Of a DNA stretch of 64,000 nt, positions 51,165 to 59,331 are shown piece by piece (position 1 is the stretch's first letter; the number at the start of each line of letters is the position of its first letter). The DNA comes from Haliea sp040221975. Lineage in GTDB: Bacteria; Pseudomonadota; Gammaproteobacteria; Pseudomonadales; Halieaceae. Location: NCBI GenBank assembly GCA_040221975.1, contig JAVJWR010000017.1, positions 124,001 to 188,000 of the forward strand, written 5' to 3'. The notes beneath the pieces were generated by a model. It had not been told where the DNA came from, did not search any database, and was given only the letters and a program-made list of their open reading frames with translations. The translations under genes and the position numbers were made by a program.

Positions 51165-52121
51165 GTGCAATTGAACCGCATCGACCTCAACCTGCTGGTC
51201 TACCTCGACGCCCTGCTGCGGGAGCGCAACGTCACCCAGGCCGCGCAGCAGTTGAACCTGTCCCAGCCCGCCATGAGCAACGGCCTGCGCCGGTTGCGTA
51301 CCCTGTTCGACGACCCCCTGTTGGTGCGCACCTCCGACGGCATGACGCCCACCGAACGCGCCCTGGAACTGGAACCGCTGGTGCGGGACGTGCTGATGAA
51401 TATCGAGCAGGCGGTGCAGCCACGCACCGCTTTCGAGCCGGAACAGGCATCGCGGGTGTTCCGCATCATGGCCAGCGACTACGCCGAGTCCACCCTGTTG
51501 CCGGCGGTACTGGGCAAGCTGCGGGTACTGGCCCCGGGCCTGACCCTGGATATCATGACCCCCTCGGATGTCAGCTTCCTCGATGTCGAGCGCGGCAAGG
51601 TGGACATGGTGATCAACCGGTTCGATTCCATGCCCCAGTCCTTCCACCAGATCCACCTCTGGAACGACAGCTTTTCCTGTCTGTTGAGCCCGGAAAATCC
51701 GGTGCTGGAGGACTTCACCCTGGACAACTACCTGCAGGCCAAGCATATCTGGGTGAGCAAGACCGGCATGGGTGTCGGTGTCGGCGTGGATCCGGACGAT
51801 GTCCAGCGTCTCGGCTGGGTGGACGCGGCACTGGCGAAGATCGGCAAGAAACGGCAGATCCGCGTGTTCACCCGCCACTACCAGGCCGCCATGACCCTGG
51901 CAGAGCAAAACGACCTGATCGTCACCCTGCCCACCCGCGCTGCCCTGCTCAAGCGCAACAACCCGCGGGTCGTGCTGCGGGAGCCGCCGCTGGCGATCCC
52001 GCCGCTGCAGCTGAAAATGGCCTGGAGCCCGCTGCTGCAACACAATCCCGCCAACCGCTGGTTGCGCAAGCTGATTGCGGATACTGCCCGGGAGCTGGAC
52101 AACCAGCCGCCGTTGCCGTAA
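51165..52121 (+). CDS. LysR-family transcriptional regulator
   Basis: A 318-aa LysR-type protein. The N-terminal winged HTH is RIDLNLLVYLDALLRERNVTQAAQQLNLSQPAMSNGLRRLRTLF, and the rest is the ligand-binding region (about 90-300; FRIMASDYAESTLLPAVL). The NodD/LeuO-like HTH start (LNLLVYLDALL) is typical. The start is GTG 51165; the TTG at 51159 adds two residues and is less likely. It is 134 nt upstream of malate synthase G on the same strand, so it may regulate that gene. Confidence 0.9.
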   Translation: MQLNRIDLNLLVYLDALLRERNVTQAAQQLNLSQPAMSNGLRRLRTLFDDPLLVRTSDGMTPTERALELEPLVRDVLMNIEQAVQPRTAFEPEQASRVFRIMASDYAESTLLPAVLGKLRVLAPGLTLDIMTPSDVSFLDVERGKVDMVINRFDSMPQSFHQIHLWNDSFSCLLSPENPVLEDFTLDNYLQAKHIWVSKTGMGVGVGVDPDDVQRLGWVDAALAKIGKKRQIRVFTRHYQAAMTLAEQNDLIVTLPTRAALLKRNNPRVVLREPPLAIPPLQLKMAWSPLLQHNPANRWLRKLIADTARELDNQPPLP

Positions 52122-52255
52122 AGAATCCGCATTCAGAGAATAAATGGTCGCGATAAAAACGATAAATTGGCTAAATCTTGCGCCCAGCCCGTAGACTACT
52201 ATTTTGGATTGCGGGGTTGCATCTGTTGGCCCCGGCCAGAACATGAGGACAGACC

Positions 52256-54433
52256 ATGACCGACCGCACTACCGAAGGCCGCCTGGGCATCGCCACCGAA
52301 TTGCACACCCTGCTGGAACAGGACATCGCCCCCGGCACCGGCGTCTCGCCAGCACAGTTCTGGGCCGGCCTGGATACCATTGTGCACGACCTCGGCCCCC
52401 GCAACCGGGAGCTGCTGGCCCGACGCGAGACCATCCAGCGGCAGATAGACGACTGGCACCGCGCCCACCCCGGCCCCGACTACGACCGCGTCGCCTACAA
52501 GGCCTTTTTGCAGGAGATAGACTACCTGCTGCCGGAGCCGGCCGATTTCAACATCAGCACGGAAAACGTGGATGAGGAGATCGCGACCCTCGCCGGCCCC
52601 CAGTTGGTGGTGCCGGTCATGAATGCGCGCTATGCCCTGAACGCGGCCAACGCGCGCTGGGGCAGCCTCTACGACGCCCTCTACGGCACCGACGTGATCC
52701 CCGAGGACGGCGGCGCCGAGCGCGCCGGCGGCTACAACCCCGTACGCGGTGCGAAGGTCATAGCCTGGGCGCGGGACTTCCTCAATCGCCACTGCCCCCT
52801 GTCCACCGGCGACCACAACCAGGCAAAGGCCTACACAGTAGTCAATGGCTGCCTGCAGGTCGTGCTCGATGAGGGCCAGATTACCGCCCTGGCGGACCCG
52901 AGCCAGTTCCGCGGCTACAGTGGCGAGCGCAACGCGCCCAGCAATATCCTGCTGCGCCACAACGGCCTGCACATCGACATCCAGATCGACCCCCTGAGCG
53001 ACATCGGCGCCAGCGACGCCGCCGGCGTCAAGGATGTGGTGCTGGAGGCGGCCCTGACCACCATCCAGGACTGCGAGGACTCCATCGCCGCCGTGGATGC
53101 CGCCGACAAGGTGGTGGTCTACCGCAACTGGCTGGGGCTGATGCGCGGCGATCTCGAGGACTCCTTCCGCAAGGGCAGCGACACCCTCACCCGGCGCCTG
53201 AATCCCGACCGGGTCTTCACCGGCGCCGACGGTGGCGAGCTGGTGCTGCCCGGCCGGAGCCTGATGTTCGTGCGCAATGTCGGCCACCTGATGAGCAACG
53301 ACGCGATTCTCGACGGCGATGGCAACGAGATTCCCGAAGGCATCATGGACGGCATGTTCACCACCATGATCGCCCTGCACGACCTGCGCGGCACCGGCCC
53401 CCTGCACAATTCCCGCCGCGGCAGCGTGTATATCGTCAAGCCGAAAATGCACGGCCCGGAGGAAGTGAGCTTCACCTGCGAACTGTTCGACCGCATCGAG
53501 GACGCCCTGGGACTGGCGCGCAATACCATCAAGCTGGGCATCATGGACGAAGAGCGGCGCACCACGGTCAACCTCAAGGCCTGCATCGAGCGGGCCCGGG
53601 AGCGGGTGGCGTTCATCAATACCGGCTTCCTCGACCGCACCGGCGACGAGATCCACACCAGCATGGAAGCCGGCGCCATGACTCCCAAAGGCGCCATGAA
53701 GCAGGAACCCTGGATCAATGCCTACGAGGACTGGAACGTCGACATCGGCCTAGCCTGCGGCCTGCAGGGCCGGGCCCAGATCGGCAAGGGCATGTGGGCG
53801 ATGCCGGACCTGATGGCAGACATGCTCGCCGCCAAGAGCGGCCACCCCCGCGCCGGTGCCAGCACTGCCTGGGTACCGTCGCCGACAGCCGCAACCCTGC
53901 ACGCCACCCACTACCACGAGATCAACGTGGCGGCGCGACAGGAACAATTGAAGTCGCGGCCGCGAGCCTCGCTGGACGACATCCTCAGTATTCCTTTGAA
54001 GGGCGCACAAGGTTTGAGCGCCGACGACATCCAGCGCGAACTGGACAACAACGCCCAGGGTATCCTCGGCTACGTGGTGCGCTGGGTCGAACAGGGCGTA
54101 GGTTGCTCCAAGGTGCCGGACATCAACGATGTCGGCCTGATGGAGGACCGCGCCACCCTGCGCATCTCCAGCCAGCACATCGCCAACTGGCTGCACCACG
54201 GCGTGTGCAGCGAAGCGCAGGTGATGGAAACCCTGGAACGGATGGCGGCGGTGGTGGACCAGCAGAATGCCGGCGACCCGGCCTACCGCAACATGGCGCC
54301 GGACTTCAGCGACAGCGTCGCCTTCCAGGCCGCGCTGGACCTGGTGCTGAAAGGGCGCGAACAGCCCAGCGGCTACACCGAGCCGGTGCTGCACGCCCGA
54401 CGGCGGGAGGCGAAGGCGAAATACGGTTGCTAG
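52256..54433 (+). CDS. glcB: Malate synthase G
   Basis: A 725-aa glyoxylate-cycle enzyme that condenses acetyl-CoA with glyoxylate to malate. Full-length GlcB features are seen: the N-terminal helical clasp, TIQDCEDSIAAVDAADKVVVY, GLMRGDLEDSF, the Mg-binding MDEERRTTVNLKACIERARERVAFINTGFLDRTGDEIHTSMEAG, and the catalytic Asp in KVPDINDVGLMEDRATLR. The ATG at 52256 has GAGGA 8 nt upstream. It probably supports growth on C2 compounds and fatty acids. Confidence 0.97.
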   Translation: MTDRTTEGRLGIATELHTLLEQDIAPGTGVSPAQFWAGLDTIVHDLGPRNRELLARRETIQRQIDDWHRAHPGPDYDRVAYKAFLQEIDYLLPEPADFNISTENVDEEIATLAGPQLVVPVMNARYALNAANARWGSLYDALYGTDVIPEDGGAERAGGYNPVRGAKVIAWARDFLNRHCPLSTGDHNQAKAYTVVNGCLQVVLDEGQITALADPSQFRGYSGERNAPSNILLRHNGLHIDIQIDPLSDIGASDAAGVKDVVLEAALTTIQDCEDSIAAVDAADKVVVYRNWLGLMRGDLEDSFRKGSDTLTRRLNPDRVFTGADGGELVLPGRSLMFVRNVGHLMSNDAILDGDGNEIPEGIMDGMFTTMIALHDLRGTGPLHNSRRGSVYIVKPKMHGPEEVSFTCELFDRIEDALGLARNTIKLGIMDEERRTTVNLKACIERARERVAFINTGFLDRTGDEIHTSMEAGAMTPKGAMKQEPWINAYEDWNVDIGLACGLQGRAQIGKGMWAMPDLMADMLAAKSGHPRAGASTAWVPSPTAATLHATHYHEINVAARQEQLKSRPRASLDDILSIPLKGAQGLSADDIQRELDNNAQGILGYVVRWVEQGVGCSKVPDINDVGLMEDRATLRISSQHIANWLHHGVCSEAQVMETLERMAAVVDQQNAGDPAYRNMAPDFSDSVAFQAALDLVLKGREQPSGYTEPVLHARRREAKAKYGC

Positions 54434-54452
54434 GCCAACGCCGCACCCTGTC

Positions 54453-54575
54453 CTGTAGGAGCCCGCTGGCCCAGGCCACCCTCTCTGGCCGCTGCGCGGC
54501 CATTCACCTCGTCCGCGGGCGATCAATCCGCTCCGCCGGCAACAAGCGAATCGCGCACAGAGTGCGCTCCTACAG
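54453..54575. repeat. REP-like element, copy C (inverted pair with an enlarged loop)
   Basis: The left unit starts CTGTAGGAGCCCGCT, and its right stem CCGCGGGCGAT appears only after about 45 nt that include a second hairpin (GGCCG-CTGCG-CGGCC). The right unit, read on the minus strand, is CTGTAGGAGCGCACTCTGTG and then CGCGATTCGC. As with copy A, its CTG-TAG head is the last codon and stop of the adjacent gene (ald). Confidence 0.75.
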
Positions 54576-55697
54576 CGGCTTGCGCTCCAGCGCCGCCATC
54601 GGCTCGACGTACTCGTGGCCCAGCGCCTCGGCAACCGCCGGATGCGTCACCATCCCGGCATGGACATTGAGACCATGGCGCAGGTGCGGGTCAGCTTCCA
54701 GCGCAACACTCACGCCGTCCCGAGCCAGTTTCACCGCGTAGGGCAAGGTGGCATTGGTCAGGGCGATGGTGGAAGTGCGCGCCACGCCGCCGGGCATGTT
54801 GGCCACGCAGTAATGCACCACGCCGTCGACCACGTAGGTGGGGTCCTGGTGGGTGGTGGCCCTGCTGGTCTCGAAGCAGCCGCCCTGGTCGATGGCGACA
54901 TCCACCATCACCGCGCCCTTCTTCATGCGCCCCACCAGCTCGCGGGAAATCAGCTTCGGCGCCGAGGCGCCGGGGATCAACACCGCGCCGACCACCAGAT
55001 CCGCCTCCAGCGCGTAGCGCTCGACAGCTTCCTTGGTCGAATACACGGTTTTCAGGCGGCCGCCGAAGACCATGTCCAGTTCCTTCAGGCGGCCGAGATC
55101 CCGGTCCAGCAGGGTCACGTCCGCGCCCATGCCCATGGCCATGCGGGCGGCGTTGATGCCGACCACGCCGCCGCCAATCACCAGCACCTTGGCCGGCTCC
55201 ACCCCGGGCACTCCGCCGAGCAGGACACCGTTGCCACCCTGGGCTTTTTCCAGATTGTGAGCACCGGCCTGAATCGCCATGCGGCCGGCAACTTCACTCA
55301 TCGGCGCCAGCAGCGGCAGGCCGTGACCCGCCGAGGTGACCGTTTCGTAGGCAATACAGGTCGCGCCGGAAGCCAGCAGGGCACGGGCCTGCTCCGGGTC
55401 CGGCGCCAGATGCAAATAGGTGAACAGGATCTGCCCCGGGCGCAGCAGCTTGCACTCCGCCGGCTGGGGCTCCTTGACCTTGATGATCATCTCCGCACGG
55501 GCGAATATCTCCTCCGGGCTGGCGACAATCTCCGCGCCGGCGTCCAGGTACTGGGCGTCGTCAAAGCCGATGGGCTCACCGCCGTCCTGCTGCACCAGCA
55601 CCTGGTGCCCATCGTGCACCAGCTCGCGCACCCCGGCCGGGGTGAGGCCGATGCGATATTCGTGATTCTTTATTTCCTTTGGAACGCCGATCAACAT
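54570..55697 (-). CDS. ald: Alanine dehydrogenase
   Basis: A 375-aa NAD-dependent enzyme interconverting L-alanine and pyruvate plus ammonia. It starts MLIGVPKEIKNHEYRIGLTPAGVRELV, with the pyruvate-site Lys in VKEPQPAECKLLRPGQILFTYLHLA, His in YLHLA, the NAD motif VIGGGVVGINAARMAMGMGADVTLLDRD, and DVAIDQGGCFETSRATTH. The stop TAG lies in REP copy C. The divergent Lrp-type gene is the probable regulator, as is typical for ald loci. Confidence 0.96.
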   Translation of the reverse strand: MLIGVPKEIKNHEYRIGLTPAGVRELVHDGHQVLVQQDGGEPIGFDDAQYLDAGAEIVASPEEIFARAEMIIKVKEPQPAECKLLRPGQILFTYLHLAPDPEQARALLASGATCIAYETVTSAGHGLPLLAPMSEVAGRMAIQAGAHNLEKAQGGNGVLLGGVPGVEPAKVLVIGGGVVGINAARMAMGMGADVTLLDRDLGRLKELDMVFGGRLKTVYSTKEAVERYALEADLVVGAVLIPGASAPKLISRELVGRMKKGAVMVDVAIDQGGCFETSRATTHQDPTYVVDGVVHYCVANMPGGVARTSTIALTNATLPYAVKLARDGVSVALEADPHLRHGLNVHAGMVTHPAVAEALGHEYVEPMAALERKPL

Positions 55698-55889
55698 GAC
55701 TGTGCTCCCCGAGAGCGGTTAGTGATATCGCGCATCCTAGACGGGAATCTCGAACTTTTCCTCTGTATATTTACCCAAAGAACAGTGTTTTCAGCTTTAT
55801 ATAACGAGAAATTCAGTGCAAACAACCATCATAGAAGCGTAATATGCAGCCGCAACGCCGCGATATAACCAAACTGACGGTGGAATACC
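55698..55889. promoter_or_regulatory. Divergent ald/lrp control region
   Basis: 192 bp, AT-rich relative to the neighbours. For ald (minus strand) TTGTTT, 18 bp and TATAAA is a candidate promoter; no clear element is assigned for the regulator gene. Lrp-type proteins usually bind in such gaps between their gene and the target. Confidence 0.4.
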
Positions 55890-56366
55890 ATGGAACGCAA
55901 GCTGCATACACTCAATCGCACCGATCGCCGGCTGCTGCGCCTGCTGCAGCAGGACGCGCGTACAAGCTACGCGGAACTGGCGCGGCAGGTAGGCCTCAGT
56001 ACCACCCCCTGCAAGGAGCGGATCAAACGACTGGAACGGGAGGACGTGATCCGCGGCTACCAGGCGATTCTCAACCCGGATTTTCTCGATGCCGGGCTGG
56101 TGGTATTCGTGCAGATTCGCCTGAGCCGCACCTCCCAGGACATCTTCGAGGAATTCAAGCAGAGCGCCTTTGAGTTGCCCGAGGTGCAGGAGTGCTACCT
56201 GGTGTCGGGCAATTTCGACTACCTGATCAAGGCCCGGGTGGCGGACATGAATGCCTACCGCGCTTTTCTGGGGGAGACCCTGCTGACCCTGCCCGGTGTG
56301 CAGGAATCGACCAGCTATGTGGTGATGGAACAGGTCAAGGAAACGCTGGCGCTGCATATTCCGTAG
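55890..56366 (+). CDS. Lrp/AsnC-family transcriptional regulator
   Basis: A 158-aa feast/famine regulator. The N-terminal HTH is NRTDRRLLRLLQQDARTSYAELARQVGLSTTPCKERIKRLE, and the C-terminal RAM ligand domain (about 75-155) is GLVVFVQIRLSRTSQDIFEEF and LVSGNFDYLIKARVADMNAYRAFL. Its position divergent from alanine dehydrogenase suggests amino-acid-responsive activation of ald. The ATG at 55890 is well placed for the family length. Confidence 0.94.
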   Translation: MERKLHTLNRTDRRLLRLLQQDARTSYAELARQVGLSTTPCKERIKRLEREDVIRGYQAILNPDFLDAGLVVFVQIRLSRTSQDIFEEFKQSAFELPEVQECYLVSGNFDYLIKARVADMNAYRAFLGETLLTLPGVQESTSYVVMEQVKETLALHIP

Positions 56367-56391
56367 CCCCGGGTGTTCCGCGCCGCCTCAC

Positions 56392-57258
56392 TCACTCGTG
56401 ATCAGCATCCTTGTACTGCAGGTTCGTGAGCTGCTCGGACAGCAGGCCGATGAGGAATACGATCATGCCCGCGAGCACCAGCAGCGTGCTCATGTTGCTG
56501 AAACGCCAGGAGCCGCTGGTGAGCGCAGCACCCAGGTAGTTGACAACCCCGAGCCCTGCCATCAGTACCGATACCGGAAAGTACACCTTGAGCGGCGAGT
56601 ACAGAGTGCCGATCTTGAAGATGATCAGAAAGAACCGCACCCCGTCCCGGAGCACATTGATGTGACTCTTGCCGAGCCGCCGGCTGACTTCAATCGGCAC
56701 AAATCCCACCGAATAACCCGCACGAAAAAACGCCATGGTCGAGGTCGTGGGATAGCTGAAGCCATTCGGCAGCAGGTACAGGAAGCCGAGGAATTTGCGC
56801 CGGTTGACGGCGCGGAAACCGGAGGTGAGATCATCAATGCGCCGGTTGACCATCCAGCTGGCGAGCCGATTGTAGAACGCATTGGCGCTCCAGCGGGCAA
56901 TACTGGCCTGCATTTCCCGACCGCTGCGGGCACCCACTGCGAGGTCGTAGCCTTCTTCCAGCATCGCCACCAGGCGTTCAACATCCTCGGGACTGTGCTG
57001 GCCGTCGCCATCCATGAAGACGACATACTCGCTCTCCGCAGCCAGAGCGCCGGCCTTGATGGCGGCCCCGTTGCCCTTGGAATAGGGCTGCACCAGCACC
57101 TCGACCCCGGCGGACTCACAGAGCCGGCGGGTACCGTCGGTGGAGCCATCGTCCACCACCAGGATCTGCTGGTCGGGGTACAACTCCCGCAGCCGCGGCA
57201 ACAGCTCGCCCAGACCCTGCTCTTCGTTCTTCGCCGGGATGACGATGGAAAACGACAT
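56392..57258 (-). CDS. GT2 glycosyltransferase, polyprenyl-phosphate sugar synthase type
   Basis: A 288-aa family 2 glycosyltransferase. The nucleotide-sugar domain has SIVIPAKNEEQGLGELL, VDDGSTDGT and FMDGDGQHSPEDV, and SGFRAVNRRKFLGFLYLLPNGFSYPTTSTMAFFRAGY follows. Two TM helices end the protein (FPVSVLMAGLGVVNYLGAAL; LLVLAGMIVFLIGLLSEQL), as in GtrB and dolichol-phosphate-mannose-synthase-like proteins that load a sugar on undecaprenyl phosphate. The ATG at 57258 has CGGAG 5 nt upstream. It lies downstream of the two GT-C genes. Confidence 0.88.
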   Translation of the reverse strand: MSFSIVIPAKNEEQGLGELLPRLRELYPDQQILVVDDGSTDGTRRLCESAGVEVLVQPYSKGNGAAIKAGALAAESEYVVFMDGDGQHSPEDVERLVAMLEEGYDLAVGARSGREMQASIARWSANAFYNRLASWMVNRRIDDLTSGFRAVNRRKFLGFLYLLPNGFSYPTTSTMAFFRAGYSVGFVPIEVSRRLGKSHINVLRDGVRFFLIIFKIGTLYSPLKVYFPVSVLMAGLGVVNYLGAALTSGSWRFSNMSTLLVLAGMIVFLIGLLSEQLTNLQYKDADHE

Positions 57259-57402
57259 TTCACTCCGCACGGTATTCCCTTGTCCTGCGCCTGCAACCCA
57301 GACCGCAGCCCGACTATAGAGCAATTCGGCAATGCCTGTGAACCGCGGATACTTGTGGAAGCCGACTCAGGACCCATCGCCCACACGCAGAACACAAAAT
57401 GA

Positions 57403-59331
57403 TTACAGGTAGATCTTCAGATTGGTTACATCAGCCGCGGACAATCTGTTCGCCCGCTCCAGGTCAAGCAGCCGACTCATCAGCTCATCCGCCCGCTCGG
57501 CCTCGCCCAGCACGGTGGCAAAGTGCAGGCTCATGAGCAACAGCTGTGTATTGTCAGTTGCCTGCTGCAGGCCAAGATCTGCATAGTCCGAGCCGTCCTG
57601 CATTCGCTCCAGCGCATTCATCAACACTGCCAGCGATGTATAGACACCAACCGAGGCCCTGCCCGACTCAGGCTCTGACAGATAGATTGCTGCGAAGCGA
57701 TCGGCAAGCGCTTGCCACTCAAACTGCGGACACTCGCCTGCGCTTTGTAAACCGACAATCACCTCCAGGGTGTTGGTATCGCCGATGGGCCGCTCGGGAT
57801 GCGCCCGACCCAGGCTCGCCAGCTCCGCCCGCGGCAATGGCACCTGTGCCATGCAAGCCAGGGCAATGTTGCGCAGGCGGAAGTCCCCCTCCCGCTCCAG
57901 CCGCGCCGCCTTCTGCGTTTGGCTGGCATGAAAACCCGTGCGGGAGAACTCCAGCGCTGCCTCGAAACCCCCCAGCTGCGCCATACGAGTCGCCATGTCA
58001 GTATTGGCGCGCACCGATTGCGGGTGGCCCTGCAGATGGTGCAGAGCCAACAGTGTCGGGCTGGACCAGATCTGCACCTGCGACACGGTCTTCAAGGCCA
58101 GCAACAACAGGGGCACCGCACCCCAGGCCAACAGCGGTGCCGAGAGCGGCGGCCAGCGGCGCCCGACTTCACCCACCAGCACCGCCGGCAGCAGGGCCAG
58201 GGCAACTGCCGGCAGGTAATTCCGGTGCTCAAAATACAGCTCCAATGCAAAGAAGCTGGACTCCATGCTGTGGGCGCCGAGGAAGAACAGCACCAGCCCC
58301 AGCAGCGGCCAGGCCCAGGCCAGTCCGCTCAAGGCTGCGAACGCGAATGCCGGCAACAGCAGCAGCCAGGAGGCCAACGCCAACGCAGTTGCCGGCTCCA
58401 GCAGTGATGTGGAGACACGAACGTCATCGTGGAACACACCCATCCGCGCGAGATCCGGCCAATAGAACTGGAAGACATAGTCCCAGAGTATTCCGGGCTG
58501 GGTCAGCAGGCGCTCCTGCAGGGTGAAACTGCGAGCGTCATAGCCACGCTGCACACTGTCGAACTTAATTAGGAAGTACGCTACAACCGCCAGCAGCCCA
58601 AGGCCGATTAGCGCCCAGGAACCGGACCGCAGCAGTGGTTGCACGCGCCCGTCAGCAAGCCTGCCACGCAGGAACGCCGCCTCCACCACCACGATCAGCG
58701 GCAGCGCCAGCAAGCCGTTTTCCTTGGCGAAAGGCGCCAGACCGAGACTCGCTGCACACAGCGCCCACCAGCCCCAGGCGGTCCGACTGACGCCCAGAAC
58801 CGCGCGCCCCTTGAGGTAAAAGACCAGGGCCAGAAGCACAAAAAACGCAGCCAGCATGGCCATGCGCTGCACCGGGTACAGCACCGTGCTGGTCTGCTGC
58901 GGCGCCAGCAGCCACAGGGTCGTGGCCAGCAGGCCCAGCCAGGCGCCGTGGCGATAGCGCTGGCTCTGGCACAGCAGGTAGGCAAACCAGTAGACCAGTG
59001 CGCCGGTGAGCACATGCAGCAGGATCGAATGCCGCTTGAGGGTGGCCGCGCTGCCGTCAACGAAGGCATGTTCCAGGGCAAAGGTGAACATGGACACCCA
59101 GCGCCCCAGTCCCCCCGAATGGTCCCCAAATACGTAGTCCCAGAACCACTGCGGATGGGCCGCCAGCGCTTGCAGGCGCAGCAGACTGCTGCGGTCGTCG
59201 AGGATGAAACCGCCCAGCTGCCCCGGCCAGTACACCCACAGTGTAAACCCCAGGATGGCCACCAGCAGCAGACAGGGCCACACGGACCGGGCGATGCTCG
59301 CCACCAAACCGGACTCCTCCCTGCCCCGCAT
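57403..59331 (-). CDS. GT-C-like integral membrane glycosyltransferase with helical C-terminal domain (copy 1)
   Basis: A 642-aa protein with about ten or more hydrophobic helices and then a soluble C-terminal region (about 430-642) of TPR-like helices. The first periplasmic loop has FILDDRSSLLRL (acidic pair typical of GT-C enzymes). Other shared blocks are LYPVQRMAML, KENGLLALPLIVVVE, FHDDVRVS and FEHRNYLPAVALAL, which recall the TMTC-type architecture. It may transfer a polyprenyl-linked sugar to a periplasmic target. Its start overlaps the stop of the paralogue upstream; an internal GTG at 59304 after GGGAGGAG is a good alternative start. Confidence 0.75.
   Translation of the reverse strand: MRGREESGLVASIARSVWPCLLLVAILGFTLWVYWPGQLGGFILDDRSSLLRLQALAAHPQWFWDYVFGDHSGGLGRWVSMFTFALEHAFVDGSAATLKRHSILLHVLTGALVYWFAYLLCQSQRYRHGAWLGLLATTLWLLAPQQTSTVLYPVQRMAMLAAFFVLLALVFYLKGRAVLGVSRTAWGWWALCAASLGLAPFAKENGLLALPLIVVVEAAFLRGRLADGRVQPLLRSGSWALIGLGLLAVVAYFLIKFDSVQRGYDARSFTLQERLLTQPGILWDYVFQFYWPDLARMGVFHDDVRVSTSLLEPATALALASWLLLLPAFAFAALSGLAWAWPLLGLVLFFLGAHSMESSFFALELYFEHRNYLPAVALALLPAVLVGEVGRRWPPLSAPLLAWGAVPLLLLALKTVSQVQIWSSPTLLALHHLQGHPQSVRANTDMATRMAQLGGFEAALEFSRTGFHASQTQKAARLEREGDFRLRNIALACMAQVPLPRAELASLGRAHPERPIGDTNTLEVIVGLQSAGECPQFEWQALADRFAAIYLSEPESGRASVGVYTSLAVLMNALERMQDGSDYADLGLQQATDNTQLLLMSLHFATVLGEAERADELMSRLLDLERANRLSAADVTNLKIYL

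Noticed and set aside
49073..54575. REP-like copies as attachment sites of an integrated element
   Set aside because: The genes between copies are core metabolism, with no integrase or transfer genes, and the units are inverted pairs rather than simple direct repeats.
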